DNA from: Legionella_C dresdenensis
GTDB taxonomy: Bacteria; Pseudomonadota; Gammaproteobacteria; Legionellales; Legionellaceae
Reading direction: 5' to 3'
DNA: 64,000 nucleotides
Assembly: GCF_042649825.1 (NCBI RefSeq)
Contig: NZ_JBHSAB010000001.1
Span: forward strand, 124,001-188,000
The notes below the pieces were generated by a model that saw only the letters and a list, made by a program, of their open reading frames with translations, did no database searches and had not been told where the DNA came from. Numbering within the stretch: the first letter of the stretch is position 1; each line of letters starts with the position of its first letter. Position numbers and translations under genes: made by a program. Shown here piece by piece: positions 24,759 to 33,208 of the stretch.

Positions 24759-26639
24759 CTATACAGCCGTTAACAAAAGCTTATTAACCCTGCTCACAAA
24801 ATCAGCCGGATTATCAAGCTGACCGCCCTCGGCAAGCACTGCCTGCTCAAACAGCATAGTCACCCATTCATTAAAGCGTGCGTCATCCTGAATGTCATGC
24901 AGATGCTTGATTAAAGCATGTTGTGGATTAATTTCAAATATTGGCTTTGATAAAGGCATTTCCTGGCCGGCAGCCTGTAAGATGCGCTGCATTTCAAGTC
25001 CCATATCGTTTTCATCCGCAACTATGCAGGCAGGAGAATCAGTCAAACGATGAGTTGTTACAACATCTTTTACTTTATCGCCCAGAACATCTTTAATCTG
25101 GCTCAGCATAGGCGTAACTGATTCTTCTTCTTTCTTAGCCTCTTCATCCAGCTGTTCATCGCCAAAGTCAATTTTACCCTTGCTGATTGATTGCAGTTTT
25201 TTGCCTTCAAACTCGGACAGGTAACCAACCAGCCATTCGTCAATCCGATCGCTTAACAATAATACTTCTATGCCTTTCTTCTTAAATATTTCAAGATGCG
25301 GGCTATTTTTCGCGGCATTATAGCTGGCTGCTGTCACGTAATAAATTTTGTCTTGCCCTTCTTTCATCCGGGAAACGTAATCCGTCAGAGAGACATTTTG
25401 TTCTTCAGAATTACTAGAGGTCGTTGAAAAACGCAGTAATTTTGCAATTGCTTCACGGTTGGCAAAGTCTTCTACCGGACCTTCCTTCAGTACTTGGCCA
25501 AATTCTTTCCAGAAACCTTTGTACTTTTCAGGATCCTGAGTACTCATCTTTTCAAGCATGCTCAGTACTCGCTTGGTTGAAGCCGCTCGAATTGATTCAA
25601 CTTGTTTATTATCCTGCAAAATTTCACGGGAGACATTTAGCGGTAAATCACTTGCATCAATAATCCCTTTGACGAAACGCAGGTAACGAGGCAAAAACTG
25701 GGTTGCGTCGTCCAAAATAAATACGCGCTTCACATACAGTTTCAAGCCATGCTTTGCTTCATGCTGCCACAGGTCAAAAGGTGCACGGGCAGGAATATAT
25801 AACAAACTGATATAATCCTGTTTCCCCTCAACATGGTTGTGCGACCAGGCTAATGGCGGTTCATAATCATGAGAAATATGCTGATACAGTGTTTTATAGT
25901 CGTCATCGCTGATTTCAGACTTCTGAAGAGTCCATAGCGCTGTCGCTTTGTTGACGGTCTCAAACTCTTCCTGCTTGCTCTCCTCGCCCTCTTGCTGCGC
26001 TTTTTTCATTACGATAGGCCAGCAGATGTGATCAGAATATTTGGTAACGATGCTACGGATACGCCAATCACTAAGAAAATCACCGGCATCTTCTTTTAAA
26101 TGCAGGGTTATTTCAGTGCCTCTGGCATTGCGGGTTTCCGTTGCGATTGTAAATTCGCCATCCCCATTGGACTCCCAGACAATCCCTTCCTCAGGACTTA
26201 AGCCAGCACGACGGCTTTTTACAGTCACTTTATCAGCCACAATAAAGGCAGAATAGAAACCGACTCCAAACTGGCCGATCAGATGCGAGTCTTTGGCCGC
26301 CTCACCCGTTAAATGGCTTAAAAATTCTTTAGTTCCTGATTTGGCAATGGTGCCCAGATTTTCTACCGCTTCATCCCAACTCATCCCAATTCCATTATCC
26401 GTAATGGTAATCGTTTTTAATTTGTCATTGTGAGCGATAGTAATGCGTAAATCAGAATCGTTTTCATAGAGCGCTGAATTGGACAACGCTAAAAACCGCA
26501 ATTTATCCAGGGCGTCAGACGCGTTTGAGATCAACTCTCGTAAAAAAATTTCTTTATTGCTGTAAAGAGAATGGATAACCAAATGTAGCATTTGCTTGAC
26601 TTCAGTTTGAAAACCCATTGTTTGCTGCTTATTCGCCAT
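24759..26639 (-). CDS. htpG: HSP90-family chaperone HtpG
   Basis: ATP-dependent cytosolic chaperone, 626 residues, full length. The GHKL ATPase motifs are clear: ELISNASDALDKLRF, ITDNGIGM, GQFGVGFYSAFIVAD near residues 118-133, and GTEITLHL. The middle domain includes KLYVKRVFI and NVSREILQ. GGAGATTTAC precedes the ATG. A sigma-32-like promoter lies 46-76 bases upstream, matching its expected heat-shock control. Confidence 0.97.
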   Translation of the reverse strand: MANKQQTMGFQTEVKQMLHLVIHSLYSNKEIFLRELISNASDALDKLRFLALSNSALYENDSDLRITIAHNDKLKTITITDNGIGMSWDEAVENLGTIAKSGTKEFLSHLTGEAAKDSHLIGQFGVGFYSAFIVADKVTVKSRRAGLSPEEGIVWESNGDGEFTIATETRNARGTEITLHLKEDAGDFLSDWRIRSIVTKYSDHICWPIVMKKAQQEGEESKQEEFETVNKATALWTLQKSEISDDDYKTLYQHISHDYEPPLAWSHNHVEGKQDYISLLYIPARAPFDLWQHEAKHGLKLYVKRVFILDDATQFLPRYLRFVKGIIDASDLPLNVSREILQDNKQVESIRAASTKRVLSMLEKMSTQDPEKYKGFWKEFGQVLKEGPVEDFANREAIAKLLRFSTTSSNSEEQNVSLTDYVSRMKEGQDKIYYVTAASYNAAKNSPHLEIFKKKGIEVLLLSDRIDEWLVGYLSEFEGKKLQSISKGKIDFGDEQLDEEAKKEEESVTPMLSQIKDVLGDKVKDVVTTHRLTDSPACIVADENDMGLEMQRILQAAGQEMPLSKPIFEINPQHALIKHLHDIQDDARFNEWVTMLFEQAVLAEGGQLDNPADFVSRVNKLLLTAV

Positions 26640-26684
26640 GTAAATCTCCAGTTAGGCAATGGTCTGATAATTACTGTAAAGCGC

Positions 26685-26715
26685 TATATTGGGATGGAAA
26701 TTTCAATTTCAAGGG
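26685..26715 (-). promoter_or_regulatory. Sigma-32 (heat-shock) promoter of htpG
   Basis: On the minus strand, CCCTTGAA (26715-26708), 14 bases, then CCCAATATA (26693-26685). The RpoH consensus is CCCTTGAA-N13-17-CCCCATNTA, so only one -10 position differs. Predicted start near 26678, about 40 bases before the ATG. Confidence 0.8.
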
Positions 26716-26739
26716 CAATTGATAATGTGTATTGAGTTT

Positions 26740-27312
26740 TTATCGAGGCCGTGTACCTGGTACCATACCGACCCTTGGCCTATGCATAAAAATAGTGATT
26801 GACTCACTGGTTTGAATAACCTCGCCCTGCCCGTCAATGACCTGAACCGCAATTGTATGGCTACCGCGTTTGACATCGTTTAATTGAAATACCGGCGTTG
26901 ATTGGGGAGCGCCTATTGTTTCACCGTCATATAGCAGTTGCAGTTTGTCATTCGGCTTGAGCTCAGGTTCTATCGCAATCACCACGGGTACATAGCCCTG
27001 ATTATTGCGAATAGTCGATTCATTAGCCGGTTGGCTGATCATAAGGCTGTTATAGCCCCTGTCATTCTCTTTCCCGGCTGATTCCTCAGCAGGCTGATCC
27101 GTTGGGGCGGGCGCAGCGGCCGGCGCATTACTTTGAGCTTGCGGAAGCTCAATTTCCTTGGCGCCGGGATGCGGCCTGTCACTGAAATGAACTACACCGC
27201 CGCTATCTGTCCATTGGTATATCTGGCCAAATACCGGCTGACATAAGAACAGCGGTACAGTAAATAATATTACTGCCCGCTTTAATAACAAAGCTGAACT
27301 GGCCGCATGCAT
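26740..27312 (-). CDS. DUF4124 domain secreted protein
   Basis: 190 residues from the ATG at 27312. Signal peptide about 1-30 (ending CQPVFGQ), then the DUF4124 motif IYQWTDSGGVVHFSDRPHPGAKEIELP, a Pro/Ala/Glu linker (about 60-95), and a C-terminal beta-rich domain (NESTIRNNQGYVPVVIAIEP...SHTIAVQVIDGQGEV) like those found beside glnA in many gammaproteobacteria. Function unknown. The start has AAGGA upstream and lies 10 bases after the glnA stop, so it is probably co-transcribed with glnA. The longer frame from 27351 overlaps glnA. Confidence 0.75.
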   Translation of the reverse strand: MHAASSALLLKRAVILFTVPLFLCQPVFGQIYQWTDSGGVVHFSDRPHPGAKEIELPQAQSNAPAAAPAPTDQPAEESAGKENDRGYNSLMISQPANESTIRNNQGYVPVVIAIEPELKPNDKLQLLYDGETIGAPQSTPVFQLNDVKRGSHTIAVQVIDGQGEVIQTSESITIFMHRPRVGMVPGTRPR

Positions 27313-27322
27313 CTCTGTATCC

Positions 27323-28732
27323 TTATAAGCTGTAATAAAGTTCAAACTCAATTGGATGAATCAAACTTCTTACTCTGGCGATTTCCTCTTTTTTCAACTT
27401 AATAAAACTTGCGATAAAGTCTTTACTGAATACGTCGCCTTGCAGCAGAAAGTCGTGATTATGAGCCAGATGCTCAATAGCCTCATCCAGCGAGCCGCAA
27501 ACAGTCGGAACATCAACGAGCTCTTCTGGCGGCAGATCATAAAGATCCTTATCAATTGGCTGGCCTGGATGAATTTTTTTCTGGATACCATCCAGCCCCG
27601 CCATCATCATTGCAGAAAAGGCAAGGTAAGGATTCGCCATAGGATCAGGGAAGCGTACTTCAATACGTCGTGCTTTGGGGTTTCCGACATGCGGAATGCG
27701 GATAGCCGCTGAACGGTTACGGGCAGAATAAGCCAGCAACACTGGCGCTTCAAATCCAGGAACAAGCCGTTTGTAACTGTTAGTAGCAGGATTGGTAAAT
27801 GCATTCAGCGCACGGGCGTGCTTGATAATACCGCCGATATAATAGATAGCCATCTCAGACAGTCCGGCATATTGCTCGCCACTAAACAGGTTTACACCAT
27901 CTTTAGCCAGCGATTGATGGCAGTGCATGCCATTGCCATTATCGCCAACCAATGGTTTTGGCATAAATGTCGCTGTTTTACCGTAATTGTGCGCCACGTT
28001 ATGAATGACATATTTGAGGATCTGCAGCTCATCCGCTTTTTTCAGCAATCCATTAAAACGGGTTGCAACCTCACACTGGTTACCAGTTGCCACTTCATGA
28101 TGATGCGCTTCAACTGCCATGCCCAGTTCTTCCAGCGTGAGACAGATTGCAGAACGAATATCTTGTGACGAATCGACTGGCGGAACAGGGAAGTAACCGC
28201 CCTTAACGCCGGGTCTGTGACCTATATTGCCGCCTTCAAAGGTTTTGCCGGAATTCCAGTGCGCCTCATCAGAATCGATTTTATAAAAGGCGCCATTAAT
28301 TCCATATTCAAAACGCACATCGTCAAACATGAAAAATTCAGGTTCTGGTCCAAAGTACGCAGTATCAGCAATTCCTGTCGATTTTAAATACGCTTCCGCC
28401 CGTTGAGCAATTGAACGAGGATCGCGGTCATAACCCAGCATGGTTTGCGGATCAACAACATTACAACGAACAATCAGTGTCGGATCCTGATAGAATGGAT
28501 CGAGTAATATGCTGTCAAAATCAGGTACCAGAGCAAGATCGGATTGATGTATTTTTTGCCAGCCCTGGATGGAAGAACCATCTATCATTTTGCCATTTTC
28601 AATAAAATCATCATCGATCGCAGAAACCGGAAGTGTAATATGTTGTTCTTTTCCTTTGGTATCAGTAAAGCGAAGATCAATAAATTTTGCACCATGTTTA
28701 TTTATTGAATCCGTTATCGCTTTTTTGCTCAT
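27323..28732 (-). CDS. glnA: Glutamine synthetase, type I GlnA
   Basis: Makes glutamine from glutamate, ammonia and ATP. 469 residues. Signature motifs: DGSSIQGW near residue 51, PEPEFFMFD near 128, GNGMHCHQS near 265 and NRSAAIRIP near 338. The adenylylation-site region reads KDLYDLPPEE with Tyr near 397, so GlnE-type regulation is expected. No clear sigma-54 promoter is visible in the 100-base gap to the divergent gspF. Confidence 0.97.
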   Translation of the reverse strand: MSKKAITDSINKHGAKFIDLRFTDTKGKEQHITLPVSAIDDDFIENGKMIDGSSIQGWQKIHQSDLALVPDFDSILLDPFYQDPTLIVRCNVVDPQTMLGYDRDPRSIAQRAEAYLKSTGIADTAYFGPEPEFFMFDDVRFEYGINGAFYKIDSDEAHWNSGKTFEGGNIGHRPGVKGGYFPVPPVDSSQDIRSAICLTLEELGMAVEAHHHEVATGNQCEVATRFNGLLKKADELQILKYVIHNVAHNYGKTATFMPKPLVGDNGNGMHCHQSLAKDGVNLFSGEQYAGLSEMAIYYIGGIIKHARALNAFTNPATNSYKRLVPGFEAPVLLAYSARNRSAAIRIPHVGNPKARRIEVRFPDPMANPYLAFSAMMMAGLDGIQKKIHPGQPIDKDLYDLPPEELVDVPTVCGSLDEAIEHLAHNHDFLLQGDVFSKDFIASFIKLKKEEIARVRSLIHPIEFELYYSL

Positions 28733-28833
28733 TTTAAATCTCCAAAATTATAATTTTGCCCAGTTTAACTCAAGTGACTTATTAAACCCAATAGATTAAA
28801 CTACTTTATCTGGTTAAATTATTTAAAGATTTT

Positions 28834-30030
28834 ATGGGTGCTTACCACTATCAGGCCTTAACAAAATCCGGCAGCAACAGCAAAGGTGTGATTGAGGCAG
28901 ATACTGAGCGTCATGCCCGGCAGTTATTGCGTGATCAAGGGTTAATTCCTGTAAATATTCATCTGGTCAACAGACGGCAAACCCGCGTTAAGGACAAGTT
29001 ATCAGCCCAGGATCTCTCACTCATGACCCGACAGTTGGCAACTCTGCTTGCCGCAGCAATTCCAGTGGAGGAATCATTGCGCGGCGTCAGCGAGCAAACT
29101 GAAAGGGATAAAGTACGGGAACTGATCATAGGCGTGCGTGCCAAGGTACTGGAGGGCTATTCGCTTGCCCAGGCTATGGGAGAATTTCCCAATGCGTTTC
29201 CAGAGTTATATCGAGCAACGGTTGGCGCTGGTGAGCAGACGGGCCGTCTGGATATGGTGCTGGAAAAACTGGCTGATTATACGGAAAATCAACAGGCGAC
29301 CCGTCAGAAAGTGCAACAGGCGCTGATATATCCATCATTGATGATTATTGTGTCGACAGCCATTATCAGTTTTCTGCTGGCATTTGTCGTGCCCAAAATC
29401 ATTGAAGTATTTACCAGCAGCGGACAATCGCTGCCTGAAATGACTAAAGTACTGATAACAATCAGTTCTTTTATTAAATCATATGGATTATATTTTCTCA
29501 TCCTGCTGATAGCCGCTTTAATCGGATTTAAGAAGAGCCTGAGCAATATCCGTATAAGGTACGGCTGGCATAAAATTTTGCTTAAATTGCCAGTCATCTC
29601 TTATCTGGTAAAATCCACTAATGTCGCCCGTTATATTCATACTTTTGGTATTCTGTTTGCAGCCGGCGTCAGTGTTCTGGAAACAATGCGGGTATCAGCG
29701 AGCCTGATTAATAATCTGGTTATGCGTGAAGCCTTTGATTTGGCTGCTGTGCGGGTCAGAGAAGGCGTCAACATCAGCACCGCATTAAAGGAAACCGGAT
29801 ATTTAAGTCCAATGTCGGTTCATTTAATCGCCAGCGGAGAAAAAAGCGGCCAGGTTGCCGCTATGATGGAGCGGGCAGCTGATCATATGGATAATGAGGT
29901 AAAACGTCTGGTTGATACTGCCCTGACACTGCTGGAACCTCTGGTTATTCTATTTATGGGTGCGGTAGTATTATTTATTGTGCTGGCCACCTTATTGCCT
30001 ATATTCTCTATGGAGCAATTGGTTAGTTAG
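28834..30030 (+). CDS. gspF: Type II secretion inner-membrane platform protein GspF (LspF)
   Basis: Polytopic platform protein of the type II secretion system, 398 residues. Two T2SSF domains (about 65-190 and 268-390); three membrane helices near 165-190, 215-235 and 368-390. Typical motifs: DLSLMTRQLATLLAAAIPVEESL and YPSLMIIVSTAIISFLL. First gene of a gspF-G-H-I-J-K block; C, D, E, L and M are not in the window, as in Legionella where lsp genes are scattered. It has little ribosome-site sequence. Confidence 0.95.
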   Translation: MGAYHYQALTKSGSNSKGVIEADTERHARQLLRDQGLIPVNIHLVNRRQTRVKDKLSAQDLSLMTRQLATLLAAAIPVEESLRGVSEQTERDKVRELIIGVRAKVLEGYSLAQAMGEFPNAFPELYRATVGAGEQTGRLDMVLEKLADYTENQQATRQKVQQALIYPSLMIIVSTAIISFLLAFVVPKIIEVFTSSGQSLPEMTKVLITISSFIKSYGLYFLILLIAALIGFKKSLSNIRIRYGWHKILLKLPVISYLVKSTNVARYIHTFGILFAAGVSVLETMRVSASLINNLVMREAFDLAAVRVREGVNISTALKETGYLSPMSVHLIASGEKSGQVAAMMERAADHMDNEVKRLVDTALTLLEPLVILFMGAVVLFIVLATLLPIFSMEQLVS

Positions 30031-30058
30031 GTTTTGTTGGCCGGGCACCAACCTGTTT

Positions 30059-30143
30059 GTCATTCCCGCGAAGGCGGGAATCTATTCATCAATTTGGCAT
30101 TGTGCTTAAATTAGGGATGGATCCCCGCCTTCGCGGGGATGAC
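30059..30143. repeat. Family B element between gspF and gspG
   Basis: 85-bp element with GTCATTCCCGCGAAGGCGGG at one end and a CCCCGCCTTCGCGGGGATGAC arm at the other. Its middle differs from the copies at 5547 and 33074. Confidence 0.85.
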
Positions 30144-30206
30144 TGCTTTGTTGAGTAAATCATTTGGGATAGTTGAGTGTATGTAAAATAATTAAACTGA
30201 TTATTT

Positions 30207-30232
30207 GTCGCCCCCGTGAAGGCGAGGATGAC
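30207..30232. repeat. Degenerate family B hairpin
   Basis: GTCGCCCCCGTGAAGGCGAG followed by GATGAC, a decayed single arm of the same family. It lies 64 bases after the intact element, within the 237-base gspF-gspG gap. Confidence 0.6.
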
Positions 30233-30267
30233 CGGAAAACTGGGTTTTTCAATAAATTGGAGTTGTT

Positions 30268-30687
30268 ATGAAGTTACAGAAAGGTTTTTCATTAATTGAA
30301 ATTATGGTTGTGGTGGTAATTTTGGGTATCCTGGCATCCATTGTTGTGCCCAAAATCATCAGCCGCCCGGATGAGGCACGTGCAGTCAAAGCCAAACAGG
30401 ATGTACTTGCAATCCAGAATGCGCTTGATTTATATAAGCTGGATAATGGTTTTTATCCATCAACCGATCAAGGATTAATGGCGCTGGTTGAAAAACCGGA
30501 CAGCACTCCAACACCTCATAACTGGAAACAGTATCTTAAATCACTGCCTAAAGATCCATGGGGAAGGGATTACTTATATTTAAACCCGGGCGAACATGGT
30601 GAAACCGATGTATTTACTCTGGGTGCGGACGGTCAGACAGGCGGTAACGGCATTGATGCTGAAATCGGTAATTGGGATGCGCGTTAG
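30268..30687 (+). CDS. gspG: Major pseudopilin GspG
   Basis: Main subunit of the type II secretion pseudopilus, 139 residues. Prepilin peptidase site MKLQKG|FSLIEIMVVVVI with Glu5. The C-terminal region has the calcium-site and core motifs DPWGRDYLY and TLGADGQTGGNGIDAEIGNW. Ends inside the gspH start. Confidence 0.97.
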   Translation: MKLQKGFSLIEIMVVVVILGILASIVVPKIISRPDEARAVKAKQDVLAIQNALDLYKLDNGFYPSTDQGLMALVEKPDSTPTPHNWKQYLKSLPKDPWGRDYLYLNPGEHGETDVFTLGADGQTGGNGIDAEIGNWDAR

Positions 30688-31168
30688 CCGCTGTCATCAA
30701 CAAGGGTTTACCCTGATTGAAATTCTGGTAGTACTGTTGATAATCGGGATTGTCAGCAGTGCTGCCCTGCTTGCTTTTGGGGATTTTGGCGCCCGGCGTA
30801 AAGCTATCGTTTCAGCGGAGCAATTTGCCGCTTATATCAAATTAGTCCAGCAAAAGGCAATTCTGGAAATGAATACCTTGGGAATCAAAATTGAAAGCCA
30901 GGGCTATCAGGCATTCCGTTTTGAGGATGGCAGTAACTGGAAAGCCATTAATTCAAACAACCTGTTTCGCTGGCATGCGTTCCCTCGCAACATTATCGTT
31001 AAACTGTCCAACGCAGCAAAAAGCAAAAATCACCCTGATATTATTATCAATCCATCAGGCGATATGAGTGACTTCGCGCTTGATTTTGGTACTGATAGTG
31101 AAGCTGGCATTGCAATATTATATGGCCGGCAAGATGGCAGATTGACTCTGCAGACGGGAGTTAAATGA
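30677..31168 (+). CDS. gspH: Minor pseudopilin GspH
   Basis: 163 residues from the ATG at 30677, which overlaps gspG by 11 bases; the frame is open further upstream but the prepilin signal fixes the start. Cleavage site MRVSRCHQQG|FTLIEILVVLL. The C-terminal domain is beta-rich with FRFEDGSNW and ILYGRQDGRLTLQTG, typical of GspH. Confidence 0.9.
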   Translation: MRVSRCHQQGFTLIEILVVLLIIGIVSSAALLAFGDFGARRKAIVSAEQFAAYIKLVQQKAILEMNTLGIKIESQGYQAFRFEDGSNWKAINSNNLFRWHAFPRNIIVKLSNAAKSKNHPDIIINPSGDMSDFALDFGTDSEAGIAILYGRQDGRLTLQTGVK

Positions 31169-31545
31169 ACAAAAAACACGTCTCTGATCGCGGATTCACC
31201 TTAATTGAAGTGCTACTGGCGCTGGTGATTATTGCAATTGCCCTGACTGCATTAATGAAAGCAACAACAGAGGATGTGGCTCTGACCCAACGTTTAAAGG
31301 AAAAAACCTTAAGCCATTGGGTTGCGGCTCAGGGTGTTTCGATGATCCAGCTCGGATTATTGCCTATGGCCGCCAATCAGGAAGCGTCGCAAGTCACGCG
31401 TATTGCCGGCCAGCGCTGGTACTGGCGCGCAAAGATTTCAACGACTGCTCTGGCACATGTTGATCAGATTACAATTACTGTCAGTAAAAATGAAACCGGC
31501 CCTTTTATTGACCCGCTTATTGCTTATAAGTTTCGCCATGAATAG
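31165..31545 (+). CDS. gspI: Minor pseudopilin GspI
   Basis: 126 residues; overlaps gspH by 4 bases (ATGA). Prepilin signal MNKKHVSDRG|FTLIEVLLALVII, followed by WVAAQGVSMIQLG and QRWYWRAKI, the conserved GspI region. Forms the pseudopilus tip with J and K. Confidence 0.93.
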   Translation: MNKKHVSDRGFTLIEVLLALVIIAIALTALMKATTEDVALTQRLKEKTLSHWVAAQGVSMIQLGLLPMAANQEASQVTRIAGQRWYWRAKISTTALAHVDQITITVSKNETGPFIDPLIAYKFRHE

Positions 31546-32152
31546 AAAAAATGGATTTACACTAATTGAAATTTTGATTGCGCTGGCAGTATTTGCCATT
31601 TTGGCGACCATAACTTCTTCTGCGATGTATTATGCTTTTTCGACCCGATCACGACTTAATACCCATGCCGATAAGCTGACTGAACTGCAAATCGCACTCA
31701 CACTGATTGCACGTGATGCCGAACAAGTCGTGAATCGACCTGTTCATAAGGGTGAGTCAATCCTGTTACCGGCTTTTATCGGAAAATCGAATTATGTGGA
31801 ATTAACCCGTAATGGCATTGCTAATCCGGGGGCGGTAGAACAAAGAAGCACATTAAAACGCGTTGCTTTGATATGTAGTGGAAAACAGCTCATCCGACGC
31901 AGCTGGACAATCCTTGATGCAAACGGGCATAAGCAATACCAGGATAAAGTATTGCTTGACGATTTAACCAAATGCCGGATCTCTTACTTATCAGCAACAC
32001 TGCAGATTCTACAGGAGTGGCACGAAACCGTTTCGTCTCGACGTGAGCCACTACCGAAGGCGATTCAGCTTGATATTACCCTTAAAAACTGGGGTAATAT
32101 GAATTTTTTATTTATCATTCCCAAGGCGGTTTATGGCAGGATGCAAATTTAA
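31538..32152 (+). CDS. gspJ: Minor pseudopilin GspJ
   Basis: 204 residues from the ATG at 31538, overlapping gspI by 8 bases. Prepilin signal MNRKNG|FTLIEILIALAVFAI, then RLNTHADKLTELQIALTLIARDAEQVVNR, the GspJ helix and core. The frame is open to 31403 but that part is shadow sequence of gspI. Confidence 0.93.
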   Translation: MNRKNGFTLIEILIALAVFAILATITSSAMYYAFSTRSRLNTHADKLTELQIALTLIARDAEQVVNRPVHKGESILLPAFIGKSNYVELTRNGIANPGAVEQRSTLKRVALICSGKQLIRRSWTILDANGHKQYQDKVLLDDLTKCRISYLSATLQILQEWHETVSSRREPLPKAIQLDITLKNWGNMNFLFIIPKAVYGRMQI

Positions 32153-33068
32153 AGGCAGCGCACTAATCTCAGCGCTATTTATTATGACTATGGTCGCCAT
32201 TGCCGCCACTGCCATGAGTATGCGCCTGCAGCTTGATATTTACCGTACTCATATGACTATATTGGCAGATAAAGTCTATCTGGCATCACAATACGGCACT
32301 TTTTGGGCAATGGATATGCTGGCCGGCAGTAAAAATAAAATCATTCGGACAGATGGTAACGGACTAGCGTTTTCTCTGCCGGCAAGTATGCAATCGGTCT
32401 ATCCAAATATGCAAATTGTCAGTGAAGTATATGATTTACAAGGTCGCTTTAATGTCAATAATCTTTCTGATGAACGCTATTATCTTGCTTTTTTACGGTT
32501 ACTGAAAAAAGTACTGCCTGAAACCAATGACGGCGAACAGAAAAAAATTGCCCAGGCGTTGCGTGAATGGGTCAGCGCTTATATACCTGGCAATCGTAAC
32601 AGTTTTTCAGGCTATTATCTTGGGCAGAAACCCTCCTATTTACCTGCCCATTTGCCGCTGCAAAGCATATCAGAACTGCGCCTGGTTTATGGCATTACGC
32701 CCAATGTTTATAATAAACTCAAAAATTATGTTACCGCCCTTCCAGAGCCGACAGCAATTAATATTAACAGCGCCCCTCAACCAGTTTTATATTCCCTCGC
32801 GCATGGGTTAAATCAGACACGAATCGAGGAATTAACAGCGGCTCGGGGTAAAAAAGGATTTAAAAATCAGAAAAAAATGGAACCGGTTTTGAAAAAACTC
32901 AATATCAATAATAACCTGCTTACTTTGGAAAGCAGTTACTTTCTAAGCATAACCACAGTGAAGGCAGAGGATATCAAACTTACCAACTTTTCAATCATCA
33001 AGCGGGTTAGAAATAATAAGAATAAAACAATGATTAGCCTGGTATCGGAAAGTTTAAATGCAATGTAA
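32133..33068 (+). CDS. gspK: Minor pseudopilin GspK
   Basis: 311 residues. Prepilin-like start MAGCKFKG|SALISALFIM lacks Glu5, as is normal for GspK. The helical domain and DLQGRFNVNNLS motif identify it, with the C-terminal TAININSAPQPVLYSLAHG. Overlaps gspJ by 20 bases. Last gene of the operon. Confidence 0.93.
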   Translation: MAGCKFKGSALISALFIMTMVAIAATAMSMRLQLDIYRTHMTILADKVYLASQYGTFWAMDMLAGSKNKIIRTDGNGLAFSLPASMQSVYPNMQIVSEVYDLQGRFNVNNLSDERYYLAFLRLLKKVLPETNDGEQKKIAQALREWVSAYIPGNRNSFSGYYLGQKPSYLPAHLPLQSISELRLVYGITPNVYNKLKNYVTALPEPTAININSAPQPVLYSLAHGLNQTRIEELTAARGKKGFKNQKKMEPVLKKLNINNNLLTLESSYFLSITTVKAEDIKLTNFSIIKRVRNNKNKTMISLVSESLNAM

Positions 33069-33073
33069 AATTT

Positions 33074-33159
33074 GTCATCCCCGCGAAGGCGGGGATCCAT
33101 CCATCAGACAAGGCAAAGAGTCAACTTGAGAGATGGATTCCCGCCTTCGCGGGAATGAC
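33074..33159. repeat. 86-bp family B element after gspK
   Basis: Begins GTCATCCCCGCGAAGGCGGG and ends GGGAATGAC. In reverse complement its middle matches the element at 5547-5632 closely, so the two are copies of one unit in opposite orientation. It lies between the convergent gspK and the Sel1-repeat gene. Confidence 0.88.
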
Positions 33160-33208
33160 AGAATCCTTAATTTAAGGGCAGTGTGACTGAACGGCCCTAT
33201 AAATCAGG

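Noticed and set aside
28746..28770. TTGAGT/TATAAT pair upstream of glnA
   Set aside because: Spacer is only 15 bases and the start would fall almost on the ribosome site, leaving a leader too short.
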